From Lithobates sylvaticus (taxonomy: Eukaryota; Chordata; Amphibia; Anura; Ranidae): a stretch of DNA of 64,000 nt. The notes under the pieces are model-generated. The model ran no database searches, had not been told where the DNA came from, and worked only from the letters and a program-made list of their open reading frames with translations. Of this stretch, positions 22,086 through 31,795 are shown piece after piece. The stretch lies in contig CM053031.1 of the NCBI GenBank assembly GCA_028564925.1, positions 99,126,888 through 99,190,887 on the forward strand. Reading direction: 5' to 3'. Position 1 is the stretch's first letter, and every line of letters begins with the position of its first letter. The position numbers were made by a program, and so were the translations under genes.

Positions 22086-22811
22086 GGGGTCACAGTGCAT
22101 GCTTGGCCAATCATCAGCCAGCAATGCACTGCGTCGGCCGCGCCGGCCGCAATGCATTGCGGGGCCGCGCGCCACACACCAACGTGTTGCGCGCGGCCAA
22201 AATAGTTCGGGGCTCGCCGAGCGAGCGAACGCCCGGTGCTCGATGCGAACGTGGGTTCGCATCGAGCACCGGGCCCATCCCTAGTGGTGAGCCTATAACC
22301 CACAAGAGATAGGGAAAGGGGGTTGGACTATCTCGGTACTGGTGAATAATATAAACAGGGACTGAAGTAGAGATGTTTTGGAAAAACAAACAAACATTTT
22401 TTTAATAGAAAAAACACATTACATAATAGACACTTCACTCCTTTCCCCTTGTTTCCCCTGCCTCACGTCCCCACCTCCCTTTCCCCCCCCCCCCCTCTCT
22501 CTTCCCTCTTCTCCATTTCTTCATCTTCTGGGGAACTTTTAACTCTATGCACACTTATCCCAAAATCCATCACTGGGGTGATGCTAACCTCCTAACCATA
22601 TACTTACATTGCATTTCCCCTTTTATTGTCATTGTCTAGTCCATGTAGTCACGCCCCCATATCTGCCGGGCAAGGCATTATTGGGCTCGATGGACACCCC
22701 TCTCCATATGCACTGGTGAGCTGACGCATCCTACTTCTTCATGTTGTAATCCCCTTGTATCAATGCTGTTTATATATTATATATTGAACAATAATATCTA
22801 TTTTAGAGCTA

Positions 22812-22851
22812 TCTCCTGAAGAAGCAGCCTATGCTGCGAAACCGGTCGAGA
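22812..22851 (+). ncRNA. Hammerhead ribozyme-like core
   Basis: In order: helix I 5' strand TCTC (22812-22815), CTGAAGA (22816-22822), helix II GCAGC/GCTGC (22824-22828 / 22833-22837), GAAA (22838-22841), a minimal helix III with a C-G pair and a two-base loop (CCGG), U and C17 (22846-22847), and helix I 3' strand GAGA (22848-22851), which pairs with TCTC. All three helices and the invariant core bases are present. One departure is an unpaired A (22823) between CTGAAGA and helix II. Minimal hammerheads with a very short helix III are known from Penelope-like elements; activity here is not shown. Confidence 0.5.
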
Positions 22852-23255
22852 CATCTCCTCCCTACGCTCAAACAGACGTCAAGCTTACGGGCCCAGGCCT
22901 GCATTCTTTAGTCAAGTTTGATGATTGTAAAGGAGGGATTACAGTGCTTGTTTGTTTTTATGCAACTCAACACTTTTTTAGTGTCTATTATGTAATGTGT
23001 TTTTTCTATTAAAAAATTATTTTTTTGTTTTTCCAAAACATCTCTACTTCAGTCCCTGTTTATATTATTCACCAGTACCGAGATAGTCCAACCCTCTTTC
23101 CCTATCTCTTGTGGGTTATAGGCTCACCACACGCAGACTCAGCACCTGCGTTATTTGACCCAATTACCCCTTGTCTTCTTTAAGCATTATGGATGATGGT
23201 ACTTGTTTAAATTAAATGTATTCCTATAACATTAGACTATACTCACACCGTTGAC

Positions 23256-23269
23256 ATTGGGATGACTGA
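23256..23269. repeat. 14-bp target-site duplication, right copy
   Basis: ATTGGGATGACTGA, identical to 7951-7964. Confidence 0.75.
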
Positions 23270-23769
23270 GGTATGTAAATATGTAAAACCAACTGTTTAC
23301 TAAAAAGTTACAAGGACTTTGTTGTTTGGACTCATCCTTCTCCTAACCTCAAGATGGGTCAACCTCTGCAAATATATGGTGCAAATATATGGTGCGGATG
23401 AGTGAGGACGTTATTGGGGTCCATTTTAATAAGGCCTGAAGCAGGTATAGTATAGAATACTTGGACGATGCTGGTTGGGCAGGTCAGAGGCCTTCCAGGG
23501 TGTGATAAGATTATCAGCAGGTTCAAGTGGGTATCTTGTGGAGGATCAGATGTCAATAGTGGGGGGATTTTGTATGGCGCGCATAGGAAATAGCTTTTAC
23601 AATGCATATGGTGGGTGACGGTGGGGTTTGGTGGGGGGAAAAACGGATAACGTATGTGTTAGTTCAAGAATTAGATATTAGTCCATGTACACATACTAAA
23701 ATTTAAAACATATTTGCTGAGCATAAAAAGGCTGCCAGTCCATAAAAGCAAGAAGGAGCTCTGAAATGA
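23270..23769. other. Unassigned sequence
   Basis: No gene-like frame and no recognised repeat tip. A (GA)n run near 23778-23790 marks the start of the next element. Confidence 0.4.
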
Positions 23770-23783
23770 AATAAAAAGAGAGA

Positions 23784-24195
23784 GAGAGACGGCACCCTCT
23801 AAGTGCAGCAAATTAAGATCAATTTAATACAAAAGAAGATTAAGAACACTCACACATTAGATGTGTCATAAAGGCATATCAGAGATTAGAGGATCTTCCG
23901 TATTTGGGTCCCGGATGAAGTGATGTCATCAAAGCTGCTGTCAGATGTGATATTTCAAACGTCCTGTGTGATCCAGTGGAGATCCGGTGGCGCTGTGGGT
24001 TCTCAGTGCCTCCGGACGGCTGGAGAGCAGGCTGTGCAGACAGTGGGTAGCTGAGTACTAGGCAGAGGTGTTGTTGCGCAATCACTTCCGGGTACGGGTC
24101 ACGTGGGCGGCGCTTCGGGGCATGCGTTCCCCTTCGTCAGCCTGACAAGTGATTTGTCTACATTCAGTACGCGGATATACATAAATCCTAGGACA
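23784..24195 (-). mobile_element. Degraded hammerhead-type retroelement fragment
   Basis: The left part (GGCACCCTCTAAGTGCAGC, then an AATTAAGATCAATTTAATAC block) is typical of a frog repeat class whose other end carries a CTGANGAAG...CGAAACG motif. At 24100-24145 the minus strand reads CTGACGA, a GGGG/CCCC helix, then GAAG in place of GAAA. I find no matching inverted arm or target duplication, so this is a partial or decayed copy. Confidence 0.4.
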
Positions 24196-24937
24196 TTAAA
24201 GTGGTTGTAAATCAGTGAATACAATTACTGTCAGCTCCTCTGTTATAACATGGTATAATACACAGTGTAAATGTTTTTTTAAATGATGCTGCTATAAACC
24301 TTTTTCAGAGCACCGCTGTGTGGTCACGTGACCTCCCACTGCTGTCCTCCCTCGATCTAAGGACTACAGTGGGAGGGGCTGAGATTCACCTCTGACATTC
24401 ATGCATGTTTTTGAGTGTTCTCACACTGACACGCATAGCGCAGGCCATTCATTTTAATGGTCTGCTCTACACATGACAAATGTGGCAAAGTAGCGCATTC
24501 ACCTTTTTAACTTTAGGGCTTCACACCTTTTTTAGCTGCACATTTTGCCACACATTCGCACAAAAAAATGTGCATCTGTTTTTCCGAGTGTGGGGTACCA
24601 TTAACAATGAATGACACTGCAAATGCATTAGAAGATTTTCATGTGTATTGGAATCATACACAATTTTGCATGCATTGATGAAATGCTGTAGTGTGAACAA
24701 TGCCTAAATATGTGCTGTGTGTTTAAATTAGATGGCTGGCAGGCTGCCTCTATCTGCACTCTATAGAAAGTATTTGGGGAAAAGAGCTCAGATTTCAATA
24801 CCTTTTAATATGAAATTTGAAGATGAATGCCTGTAGCTACAGAGGTGAATGGGAGCTTTGTTGAAAGTGCCTTTACTGCTTATTCAGAATGTGTAAATAC
24901 CTAAATGTGCACATCCCTGGCAAATATTCACTTTAAG
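24196..24937. repeat. TTAA-type short element remnants
   Basis: It opens with TTAAAGTGGTTGTAAA, the tip seen in the complete element at 57642-58116, and ends near a CACTTTAA at about 24930. A dispersed repeat shared with 6385-6470 lies at 24830-24925. Internal order does not match a single known copy, so it is probably composite. Confidence 0.35.
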
Positions 24938-24939
24938 GC

Positions 24940-25595
24940 ATTCCCCAAGCCTTTCAAAGAGAAATGATGGAATAGAAAAAAAAAAAAATCATACTCACAT
25001 AGATGGCTGCAGAACCGATCCCAGCTGCATCTGTCCCCCACAGCCTCTACACCGAGAACTGAGTGATTGAAGACCAGTGATCACCCAGTTCTTGTTACTC
25101 AGTCTGCAGAGAGCCGGTGACTGTCAGTCACCAGCTCTGTGCTCTGCCCCTCCAGTGCTCACTGGAGTTTTGGGCTGTGCAGTGGGTGGGAGCAGCTTAC
25201 TCAGTCTCCCAGCAGCACCCTGAGAGGCTGAGCCAGCTGCCGCTTCAGGGATCTAGGTGGATCCAGACTGTAAAGTCAGTATATCTCCAGAGCCTGGAGC
25301 AGCTGAGTGACAATAGCCGATAGTGGACTTTAGGATTTATGCAGGATTAGGATTATGCATGGATTTATGCATTTTCAATGTCTCCCTTAAGGCCACATTA
25401 AAAGGCCCTCTTCCCACTTTGAGTTTTTTTTTTTTTGGTGGGGGGGGGGGGGGTGTTGCATCATCGCAGAATTGATTTGTGTCCCCCATGACAGTCCTAG
25501 CTTTTCATGTCTTTTATTTTATAAGACCCTGCTTAGCCCTACAAATGACCAAAGACAATAACAAGATTTGCTCCCAGGAATTGAGCCTGTGCTTG
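24940..25595. other. Unassigned sequence with a poly-T/poly-G tract
   Basis: A (T)n(G)n tract lies at about 25423-25455. Frames of up to about 68 codons have no recognisable similarity. Confidence 0.4.
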
Positions 25596-25599
25596 TCCC

Positions 25600-25822
25600 A
25601 TCATCACTATAGAGGAGCAGTGACAGAGTGTAAGGAGAGAGCTGAGTGAGATGTAGGAGTAGGGATAAAGCACAGGGAATGTGAGAGAGAAATAAAATAT
25701 GGAAAAACAAGAAGAAGTAACAGAGTGTAAGCATAGGGCACAGTGAGAGAGAGAGAAGTAGAAATAGCGAACATGAAGAGCAATAGAGGAGTAAAGAGCA
25801 GAATTTAATAACCATGACAGTG
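25600..25822. repeat. Purine-rich ~95-bp minisatellite, part 1
   Basis: Diverged units of the form CAGAGTGTAAGGAGAGAGCTG...GGGATAAAGCAC recur about every 95 bp. The same repeat resumes at 30905 and again near 35600, so one tract has been broken by insertions. Confidence 0.6.
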
Positions 25823-26059
25823 GAGTAGATTTACTAAAACTGGAGGACACCGAATTTTGTGCAGCTGTGCATAATGTGCGTTCCGAATCAAAATTCGGGC
25901 AAATTTTTAATTATTCTGTAAATTCGGATGTTTCTGAATTTCTGAATCACAATAGTAACGAATTTAAACAAATCCAAAATAACAAAACAACATTTCAGAT
26001 GAAATTCCAATTAAAATAAAATTCAAATAGTTTTCGAATTGAGTTTGAATTTCCAAATA

Positions 26060-26560
26060 GACTATAATAAAATAGAAAATAAAGGAATACGATAGAAAAG
26101 AATGGAATAGAATAGAGTAAAACAGAACAGAATAGAAAATAAAAGAATAGAAAAAATAGAATAAAAAATAAAGGGGTAGAATAGAAAATAAAAGAATAGA
26201 ATAGTAAAGAATAGAATAGAATAGAAAAAACAATAGACTCGACTAAAATAAAATGGAAAGAATAGAAACATTTTCCGAAATTCGAATTTCAAATAAAATA
26301 ATTATGAATTCAAATAGAAGAGAAAGGAATAAAATAGAAAATATCAGAAAAGAAATTACAATAATAGAATAGAAAAGAATAGAATAGAAAAAAAAAACAA
26401 TACAATAGAATAGAAAGAAAATAACAATTCCACCAGTTTCCTAAATTCAAAATTTCAAATAGAATACATTTGAATAGATTAGAAAATAACAAACTATAAT
26501 AGAATAGAAAAAAACAATGGAATAGAAAAGAATATAACCATCTTCCAAAATTCTAATTTT
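26060..26560. repeat. GAATA-rich simple repeat field
   Basis: About 500 bp of imperfect GAATAGAATAGAAAA units, punctuated by ATTCGAATTTCAAATA blocks about every 130-200 bp. Frames through it encode only Phe/Tyr/Leu/Ser strings and are not genes. Confidence 0.8.
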
Positions 26561-26609
26561 CAATAGACAAAATTTCTAATGGAATTTGAATCCAATTGTT
26601 CATTTGTTT

Positions 26610-27627
26610 TTTTTTTCTCAAGATCCCGGATCTTTTTGGTCAGGTGATCAATGCGTTCCATCCGAAGTTTATTGCGTTTGGCAGATATTGATATGAGGGT
26701 TCCCCTAATGACGCATTTATGGGCGGTCCATATTGATGTTGGGGAGGAATCCTCAGTGATGTTGTCCCTGAAGTAGTGGGAGAGGTGTTCAGTTATGATG
26801 CGAGTGTTCTCAGGGTCAGTCAAAAGTGAGTTGTCTAATCTCCAGATAGGGGATTTGGGTCGTTTGTTGGGTAGGGATAAGGTCAGGGAGATTGGGTTGT
26901 GATCTGATATGACCATTGGATCAATTGTAGTTTGAGAGATGAAGGATAGGTCATTTTGCGAGACAAAAAGGTAATCAAGCCTTGAGTACCGATTATGGGG
27001 TGCGGAGAAAAAGGTGAAGTCTTTTTCAGTAGGGTGCATTGTACGCCAGGAATCATGCAGCAGCAATTCATGTAACTGTGATTTTATCGCTCTTAACGCC
27101 TTGTAGGGTAATGTAGTGTGTCCGTTCGATGTGTCAATCAGTGGGTTTAATGCTACATTGAAGTCACCTCCTAGTATGAGGGTGCCAGAGTAAAATGTTG
27201 TAAGGTGTTGCAGTGAAGTACGGAAGAAGGTAACTTGGTGTGTGTTGGGAGCGTAGATGTTTGCGATGGTTATGGGTCTGTCCTGTAATTTTCCTTTGAG
27301 GAAGATGAATCGTCCATTTTCGTCTTTTTGTATGTCAGTCACATGGAATGGGCAGTGTCTGGAGATAAGGATAGACACACCTTTGGATTTAGCAGTGGCA
27401 TTGGGGGCATGGTAGACATTGGGAAAGTGTTTGTTGTGGAGCTTTGGTATTGTGTCAGCTCTAAAATGGGTTTCTTGCAGTAAGGCGATATGGACCTTGG
27501 ATTTTCGTAGGGATGAGAGTAATAGTGAGCGTTTCTCTGGAGTGTTGAGCCCCTGCGTATTGAGGGAACAAACTTTAATGTGGGGGAAGGGAGGAGTCGG
27601 AGTCTGTGTTGCTGATGCTTCTTCCAT
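26610..27627 (-). CDS. L1 ORF2 endonuclease domain (truncated ORF2)
   Basis: The frame opens MEEASATQTP and is uninterrupted to the end of the element. It encodes the apurinic-type endonuclease that nicks target DNA for LINE integration. Visible catalytic and signature residues are N23 (SLNTQGLN), E52 (LLQETHF), Y125 (NIYAPN), D155/N157 (GGDFNV), SRLDY at 215-219, and D242/H243 (ISDHNPISL). The linker after residue 260 follows (KLRMERIDHLTKKI) and the frame then runs into the poly-A as a lysine run; the last 17 or so codons (to 26560) are flanking DNA. Reverse transcriptase, normally the next 600-plus residues, is absent. Confidence 0.88.
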
Positions 27628-29448
27628 TTGTGTTGCGTATAGAAGGAGTTAAAGAAAAAAAAAAAAAAAGAGGAGGGGGAAGTCCCCTACGGTAGGAGCG
27701 AGCAGGGGAGTGAGGTTGCGAACTCTGTCGAGAGTGTTGGTGGTGATTCGCACCAATTAACCGAAGAGGCGGAGGGAGAATATCCCTAACCGTCTCTAGA
27801 ACGAAGGATTCGGTTTTAGTACAGAGTGGGAGCAGGTCCCACACTCCAAGAGGAGTAGTGGAACGTGCGACCAGCCCTGAGTGGGGGTTGAAGATAGCTC
27901 TGTCGTGAAGACGCGCGAAAAGAGTGTTTGAGGACGTGGTGTCCCGCCACACCACGACTATGGTATAGCCATGTATGAAGGAGGTGTTGTTTTTATGGGG
28001 TCTGGGGGAGTATTGGGTATTGTGAACATCTGGACATGAGAGGTTAGATGGTCAAGTTATGGGAGGAGTAAGTAGTTGTGAGTATGCGCACAGTGATCGC
28101 ATGGGATGTGTGGGGGTATGAGCTGAGGGGGTCCCCAACGATAAGTGAAGTGGTAGCAGGAAGGCACGTGATCGATAATGGTGTCGCAAACATGTGTAGA
28201 GGTCCGCGGATAGATAAGGTCAAAGTGGCCTAAAACATTTCAGTAAACATCGTAGTGCAATCATGTATTTAGCAAGTAATAATCAATAAACAGATTAGGT
28301 CTATCGGCAAACATGGCAACATAACTATACCTGTAAGGGAACAAATCACAGAGACCTAAAACAGTAAATGTCAGGAAGAGTGATATCATTGTGCTACTAC
28401 TGAAAGGCAAACTATAAACCATAAGGAGTACCGGGTGACCAAGAGGTGTGGAAGCAGCATTCCGTCGGCCTTAGCGTATCTTGGTGGCATATGTGACGAA
28501 GAGGTCTCGGTCTAGTGCTAATTAGCGAGCAGTCCGTGTGGTTGTGGAGACCAGGTCGTCGGTGATGAGCAGATCCCGGTAGCCATTAGGGAGGAGAATG
28601 GGGCGATTTCAGCGGGTTGTCAGTGATGATCGTCATGGTCGGCAGGATGTGGGTAAAAAGGCATCTTAGAAGTTCCGGAGTAACGGATCGCCTGAATGTC
28701 CTTCCAGGTGTATGCCTTGCGACGGATATCCGTATGGCTAAAGTCAGTGCGTCAGAGGGCAGGGGGTCAAGAGGAGTGTCACTCACCCTCTGTTGCTGAG
28801 GTGATGACGTATGTCCTACAGGAGCCGACGCTGCTTGCACTATTTAGGCGGGAGATCCGGCGCATTGCAGTATGGGGTCTGTAGTTCACGGCCAAAATAT
28901 AGCTTCTGTGGTGTGGGAAAAGGAAAGGATAAAAAATAAAAAAAAATAGAGAAAAAAAAAAAAAACAAGTGTCTGTCGTGAACCATGCCGTGCGCCCTTA
29001 GGCGGGCTACAGTAGTAAATAAATATACAGTAGGGGATTTCGGTTAATTGCAGAGGTGCCCAGCAGGGTCGTATAAGTGAAAAAGAGTCATAAATCTTCA
29101 AGTGGGAATCCTGTCAAATGTCAACTGTAGTAAGCGGAGGCATAACCGCTTATATTCTGGATAGGGGATATTAAACCGGTCGTGTATGAGGATATCAACT
29201 CAGTATCGTAAACTTACCAAGTGGTTATCCAGAGCATGTCACATAGAGGGGTTGTAGTAAGTGAGGAGGCCTGTATATTACAGGTGCCATGTTGCGATCT
29301 GAGCATTACTTAGGGCCGGTGTTCATTTTCGTCAGGGAGAACGAGAGGGGTGCAAAACTGAGGGGAAGGTATCTGGAGTATCTCCATCTGTGGGCCACTT
29401 AAGGCAGGGAGAAAGAAAGAAGCCCCCTGGTATATGTAGCTGGCAGTC
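27628..29448 (-). other. L1 inter-ORF spacer, 1.8 kb
   Basis: This lies between ORF1 and ORF2 of the LINE. The frame at 27575-27955 (126 codons) and that at 28586-28840 (84 codons) show no recognisable domain. The spacer is much longer than the tens of bases usual between mammalian L1 ORFs. It could be a normal feature of this frog clade or could hide a decayed third frame. Confidence 0.55.
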
Positions 29449-30606
29449 TCAGTAATCTCTCCTAGCCCGCCGCTGAGGTGGGGAGCGGGGGGGACTGCGG
29501 TGTCTGTATGAGCCTCTGCGGTATGTGCGGCCATCAGTAGCGGACGGAGATCCATCGTGGAGCGGGATCGAGGGTTGAGCATCCATCTGTTCAGTAGGAG
29601 GTGGGTCTCGACGCACTGCTGAACGGCGGTATTCTGCAAACCAGTCTGGGACCTCGGTCACCGGGATGTTCAGTGTGTGGCAAAAGTGAGGTAAGTCCTC
29701 CGGGACCTTCAGAAGTGCTGTGCGTCCTTGAAATGAGGCTGATAGGCAGAAGGGAAATTTCCATTTATATATAATCCCTTTGGATCTAAGGACATCAAGT
29801 AGTGGTCTCAGGTTTCTTCGGTGCTGGAGAGTTATATTGGATAAGTCCTGATATATTTGGATCGGGCAGCCATCATATTGTATCTGGATGCGGCCCCTGG
29901 CTTGCTTGAGGATTTCTTCTTTTAGTTTGAAGTCGGAGATACAACAGATGATGTCTCGAGGTGGATCATTTTCTCTTCCTTTGGGTCGCAAGGCTCTGTG
30001 GATTCTTTCCATCTCAATTGCAGTGGGGAGAGGTCTCTGTAACAGATCATTGAATATGCCTGTGACCGCCGGTAGCAGCCTGTCTCCCTCGATAGCTTCT
30101 GGAAGACCTCTAACCCTCAGATTATGGCGCCTTCCTCTGTTATCGAGGTCTTCCAGGTGTCGAGCCATGTCTCGTAGCTGTAGGGTGTGGGTGTCCACAT
30201 GGTGAGTGGTTTTTTTTAGTTGGGCGCTCTGTAGGTGTACCGTATCTTCAACCGCCATTACTCTGTCATTGATAGCCCGTAGATCCAGACGCAGCTCCGC
30301 AATGGCTGCTGAGAGGGTATCTTTGATATCCGTAGCTATGGATCGTAGGTCCTGGATGCTGAGTAGTGGTTGGGGTTGTGGTTGGAGCTGTTCCGTTATC
30401 CCGTCAGACGGAGAGACGGTCGGGGTGGGGAGAAGCGGTATCCCGTTTTGGGATGGGTTTGGCGCCTGAGAGCTTCTGAGGCGGGAGTCCGCCATATTCC
30501 TCCTGTCGGCTCCAAACATGTCCGGTATATTGCCTTGCCGAGAGCCAGAGTGTCTCCTCGGGGACCAGGAACGGGAGGTTGAGGATGTCCGAGAGGCAGT
30601 CCCCAT
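29449..30606 (-). CDS. L1 ORF1 RNA-binding protein, intact
   Basis: A 385-codon open frame, MGTASRTSSTSR. Residues 1-80 are basic and Pro/Ser/Gln-rich. Residues 83-155 form a heptad-like coiled coil (LRSIATDIKDTL...VHLQSAQL...LQLRDMARHLEDL). About 157-245 is the RRM (RGRRHNLRVRGLPE, RDIICCISDFKLKEEIL), and 250-335 the L1 C-terminal domain (YQDLSNITLQHRRNLRPLL). The tail is Arg/Ser-rich. This is the usual L1 ORF1 order; the protein trimerises and coats the LINE RNA. The absence of stops suggests a fairly recent insertion. The start is the first ATG after an upstream leader of 114 bp. Confidence 0.88.
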   Translation of the reverse strand: MGTASRTSSTSRSWSPRRHSGSRQGNIPDMFGADRRNMADSRLRSSQAPNPSQNGIPLLPTPTVSPSDGITEQLQPQPQPLLSIQDLRSIATDIKDTLSAAIAELRLDLRAINDRVMAVEDTVHLQSAQLKKTTHHVDTHTLQLRDMARHLEDLDNRGRRHNLRVRGLPEAIEGDRLLPAVTGIFNDLLQRPLPTAIEMERIHRALRPKGRENDPPRDIICCISDFKLKEEILKQARGRIQIQYDGCPIQIYQDLSNITLQHRRNLRPLLDVLRSKGIIYKWKFPFCLSASFQGRTALLKVPEDLPHFCHTLNIPVTEVPDWFAEYRRSAVRRDPPPTEQMDAQPSIPLHDGSPSATDGRTYRRGSYRHRSPPRSPPQRRARRDY

Positions 30607-30904
30607 GTGTGAGCGGGTGATAGCTGGATGGAAACCTCCGATAAGCAGGAGATATGTCGTGAGGTAGCGGGAGCTAATGGATTAAGCGTCCATCTTCCTG
30701 CAGAGCTAAGCCACGCCCCCCAATTGTTCATTTGTTTATTTGTTAATTCGTTTTGAATTTAAATAAACAAATTTAACCAGTTTAAAGAAACAAATTTATG
30801 TAAATAACAAATCAAGACAAAACAAAAAATCTTTTACATTCCGCACACATCTAGCATAGTAACCAATTAGATTCTAACTTCAGGTTGCACAATTAAACTT
30901 TGGT

Positions 30905-31125
30905 AACAGTGTAAGGATAGAGTGGAGTGAGAGGGAGGTAAAAGGATAAAGCATGAATGACACAGAAGAAGAGGAGCAGAGATAGATGGGCAGTGATAAT
31001 GTCAGGATGAAGCAAAGTAAGAGGAAGGACTAGGGATACACTATATGAACAATGACAGAGAAGGATAAGAAAAGAAATTGAGCTGAGAAACAGCAACACA
31101 GTACCAGAATAGAGCAGAGTGAGAG
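30905..31125. repeat. Purine-rich ~95-bp minisatellite, part 2
   Basis: CAGTGTAAGGATAGAGTGGAGTGAG...GGATAAAGCATGA matches the unit in part 1, with two or three further diverged units up to the TAA at 31126. Confidence 0.6.
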
Positions 31126-31128
31126 TAA

Positions 31129-31497
31129 TGCCGCATACACACAACCGGACTTTCCAGCAGAAAAGGTCCGACAGAATCATTCCGTCGGATATTCCGATCG
31201 TGTGTGGGATAATCCGATCGTTTTTCTTCAAAAAATTCAGACGGACCTAGAAATAGAACATCTTTCAAATCTTTCCGACGGAATCAATTTCTATCGGGAA
31301 AACCATTCATCTGTATGCTGGTCCAACCGACCAAATACGACGCAAGGTCAGCTATTGGCTACTGGCTATTGAACTTCCTTTTCTAGTCCCGTCGTACATC
31401 ATCACGTTCAAAATGAACGGACTTTGGTCCGTTCGTGTGTGGGCAAGTCCGTTCGTTTGGAACTCCATAGGAAGTCCGTCGGGAAGACCATCGGACC
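31129..31497. mobile_element. PIF/Harbinger-like MITE, right end lost
   Basis: The tip TGCCGCATACACACAACCGG follows TAA at 31126-31128. The internal TCCGTCGGA/TCCGATCG words are those of the complete relatives at 34875 and 58655. No matching right tip is seen; the sequence changes near 31497. Confidence 0.65.
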
Positions 31498-31795
31498 ATT
31501 ATGCTTTGCAGGGAAACAAAGAGGAAGTAACACCCATCAGGGTTTACTTAATCTTTACGTCCCTGTTCAAATGTGAGTGTTTTTGCGCACGATTTTGCGC
31601 CTAAGCTTACACATGACAACAAAAGAACATATACTGTATGTAGATAGCTGTGCTAACCCATATACAAATATTTTGTGCTCCAATCAATATAATACAAAAA
31701 AAAAAAAATGCAATAATCAGTGTGCAATAAAAAATGGCTGAATTATCCAACACCACTGTGACGTGCCAAAAAGCGAAATCACAAGAAACAGTCCT
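31498..31795. other. Unassigned AT-rich sequence
   Basis: No recognisable gene or repeat tip; an A12 run lies near 31698. Confidence 0.4.

Larger units (their letters stand above)
8022..22283 (-). mobile_element. Complete giant hAT DNA transposon, 14.26 kb
   Basis: The termini are TAGGGATGAGCCGAACACC (8022) and, in reverse complement from 22283, TAGGGATGGGCCCGGTGC. Perfect 8-bp duplications GTGGTGAG flank it at 8014-8021 and 22284-22291, as expected for hAT. From the 5' end (right) it holds: promoter (about 21.97-22.28 kb), 8 kb of 64/65-bp satellite (13.80-21.82 kb), transposase (10563-13790), a 147-bp satellite (8885-10460) and the 3' end. Typical hAT elements are 2.5-5 kb; the excess is almost all satellite. 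Exact duplications and exact boundaries show it inserted as one unit into the arm of the foldback element. Confidence 0.93.
7965..23255 (+). mobile_element. Penelope-like foldback retroelement, split by a hAT insertion
   Basis: The left arm is 7965-8021 plus 22292-22430. The right arm is 22981-23183, its reverse complement with only a handful of differences over about 200 bp. A tail of 72 bp (23184-23255) follows the right arm only, and a perfect 14-bp direct repeat brackets the whole. Remove the 14.26-kb hAT (8022-22283) and one GTGGTGAG and about 1.0 kb of element remains. The centre (22812-22851) contains a hammerhead-like core. Inverted terminal repeats, a one-sided tail, a long target duplication and a hammerhead are known together from Penelope-like elements; assignment to that class is inference. 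No reverse transcriptase is present, so this copy is non-autonomous. Confidence 0.6.
26610..30720 (-). mobile_element. L1/Tx1-group LINE: full 5' end, 3'-truncated after endonuclease
   Basis: The 17-bp duplication CAATTGTTCATTTGTTT occurs at 26593-26609 and 30721-30737. On the minus strand the insert starts GGGGGCGTGGCTTAGCTCTG, a typical L1-like 5' end, and runs through ORF1 (29449-30606), a long spacer and the ORF2 endonuclease (to 26617). It ends in an A run joined to the duplication, so it has a proper poly-A junction but lacks reverse transcriptase and the normal 3' UTR. Ordinary LINE copies lose the 5' end; here the 3' end is lost. Priming from an A-rich tract inside ORF2 (GAG followed by A-rich codons) explains this simply. 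Confidence 0.88.
25874..30853. mobile_element. AT-rich element (AATTCGAA-type) carrying an L1 insertion
   Basis: The left part is rich in AAATTCG/GAATTTC words and then a GAATAGAATAGAAAA low-complexity field. The right part (30738-30853) continues the AATTCGTTTTGAATTT text and ends ATTCCGCACACAT, which mirrors ATGTGCGTTCCGAAT at the left edge. This gives imperfect inverted tips and a possible 5-bp duplication. The superfamily is not determined. Confidence 0.4.
25826..30905. mobile_element. Short frog element split by a nested AT-rich element
   Basis: The left part, GATTTACTAAAACTGGAG...GCAGCTGTGCATA (25829-25873), and the right part, GCATAGTAACCAATTAG...AACTTTGGTAACAG (30854-30908), are consecutive pieces of one common frog repeat. 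A fresh, unsplit copy of the left part is at 38266. The 5-bp GCATA at both junctions (25869-25873 and 30854-30858) is a plausible target duplication for the element between them. Confidence 0.5.

Noticed and set aside
21890-22312. GC-rich overlapping frames of up to 137 codons
   Set aside because: They lie on both strands of the hAT terminal and promoter region and show no domain.
7965-23255. Reading the foldback arms as LTRs of a retrovirus-like element
   Set aside because: The arms are inverted, not direct. There are no TG...CA ends, primer site or gag/pol text, and the target duplication is 14 bp.
27575-27955. 126-codon frame in the L1 spacer
   Set aside because: It overlaps the ORF2 start in another frame and has no domain; composition only.
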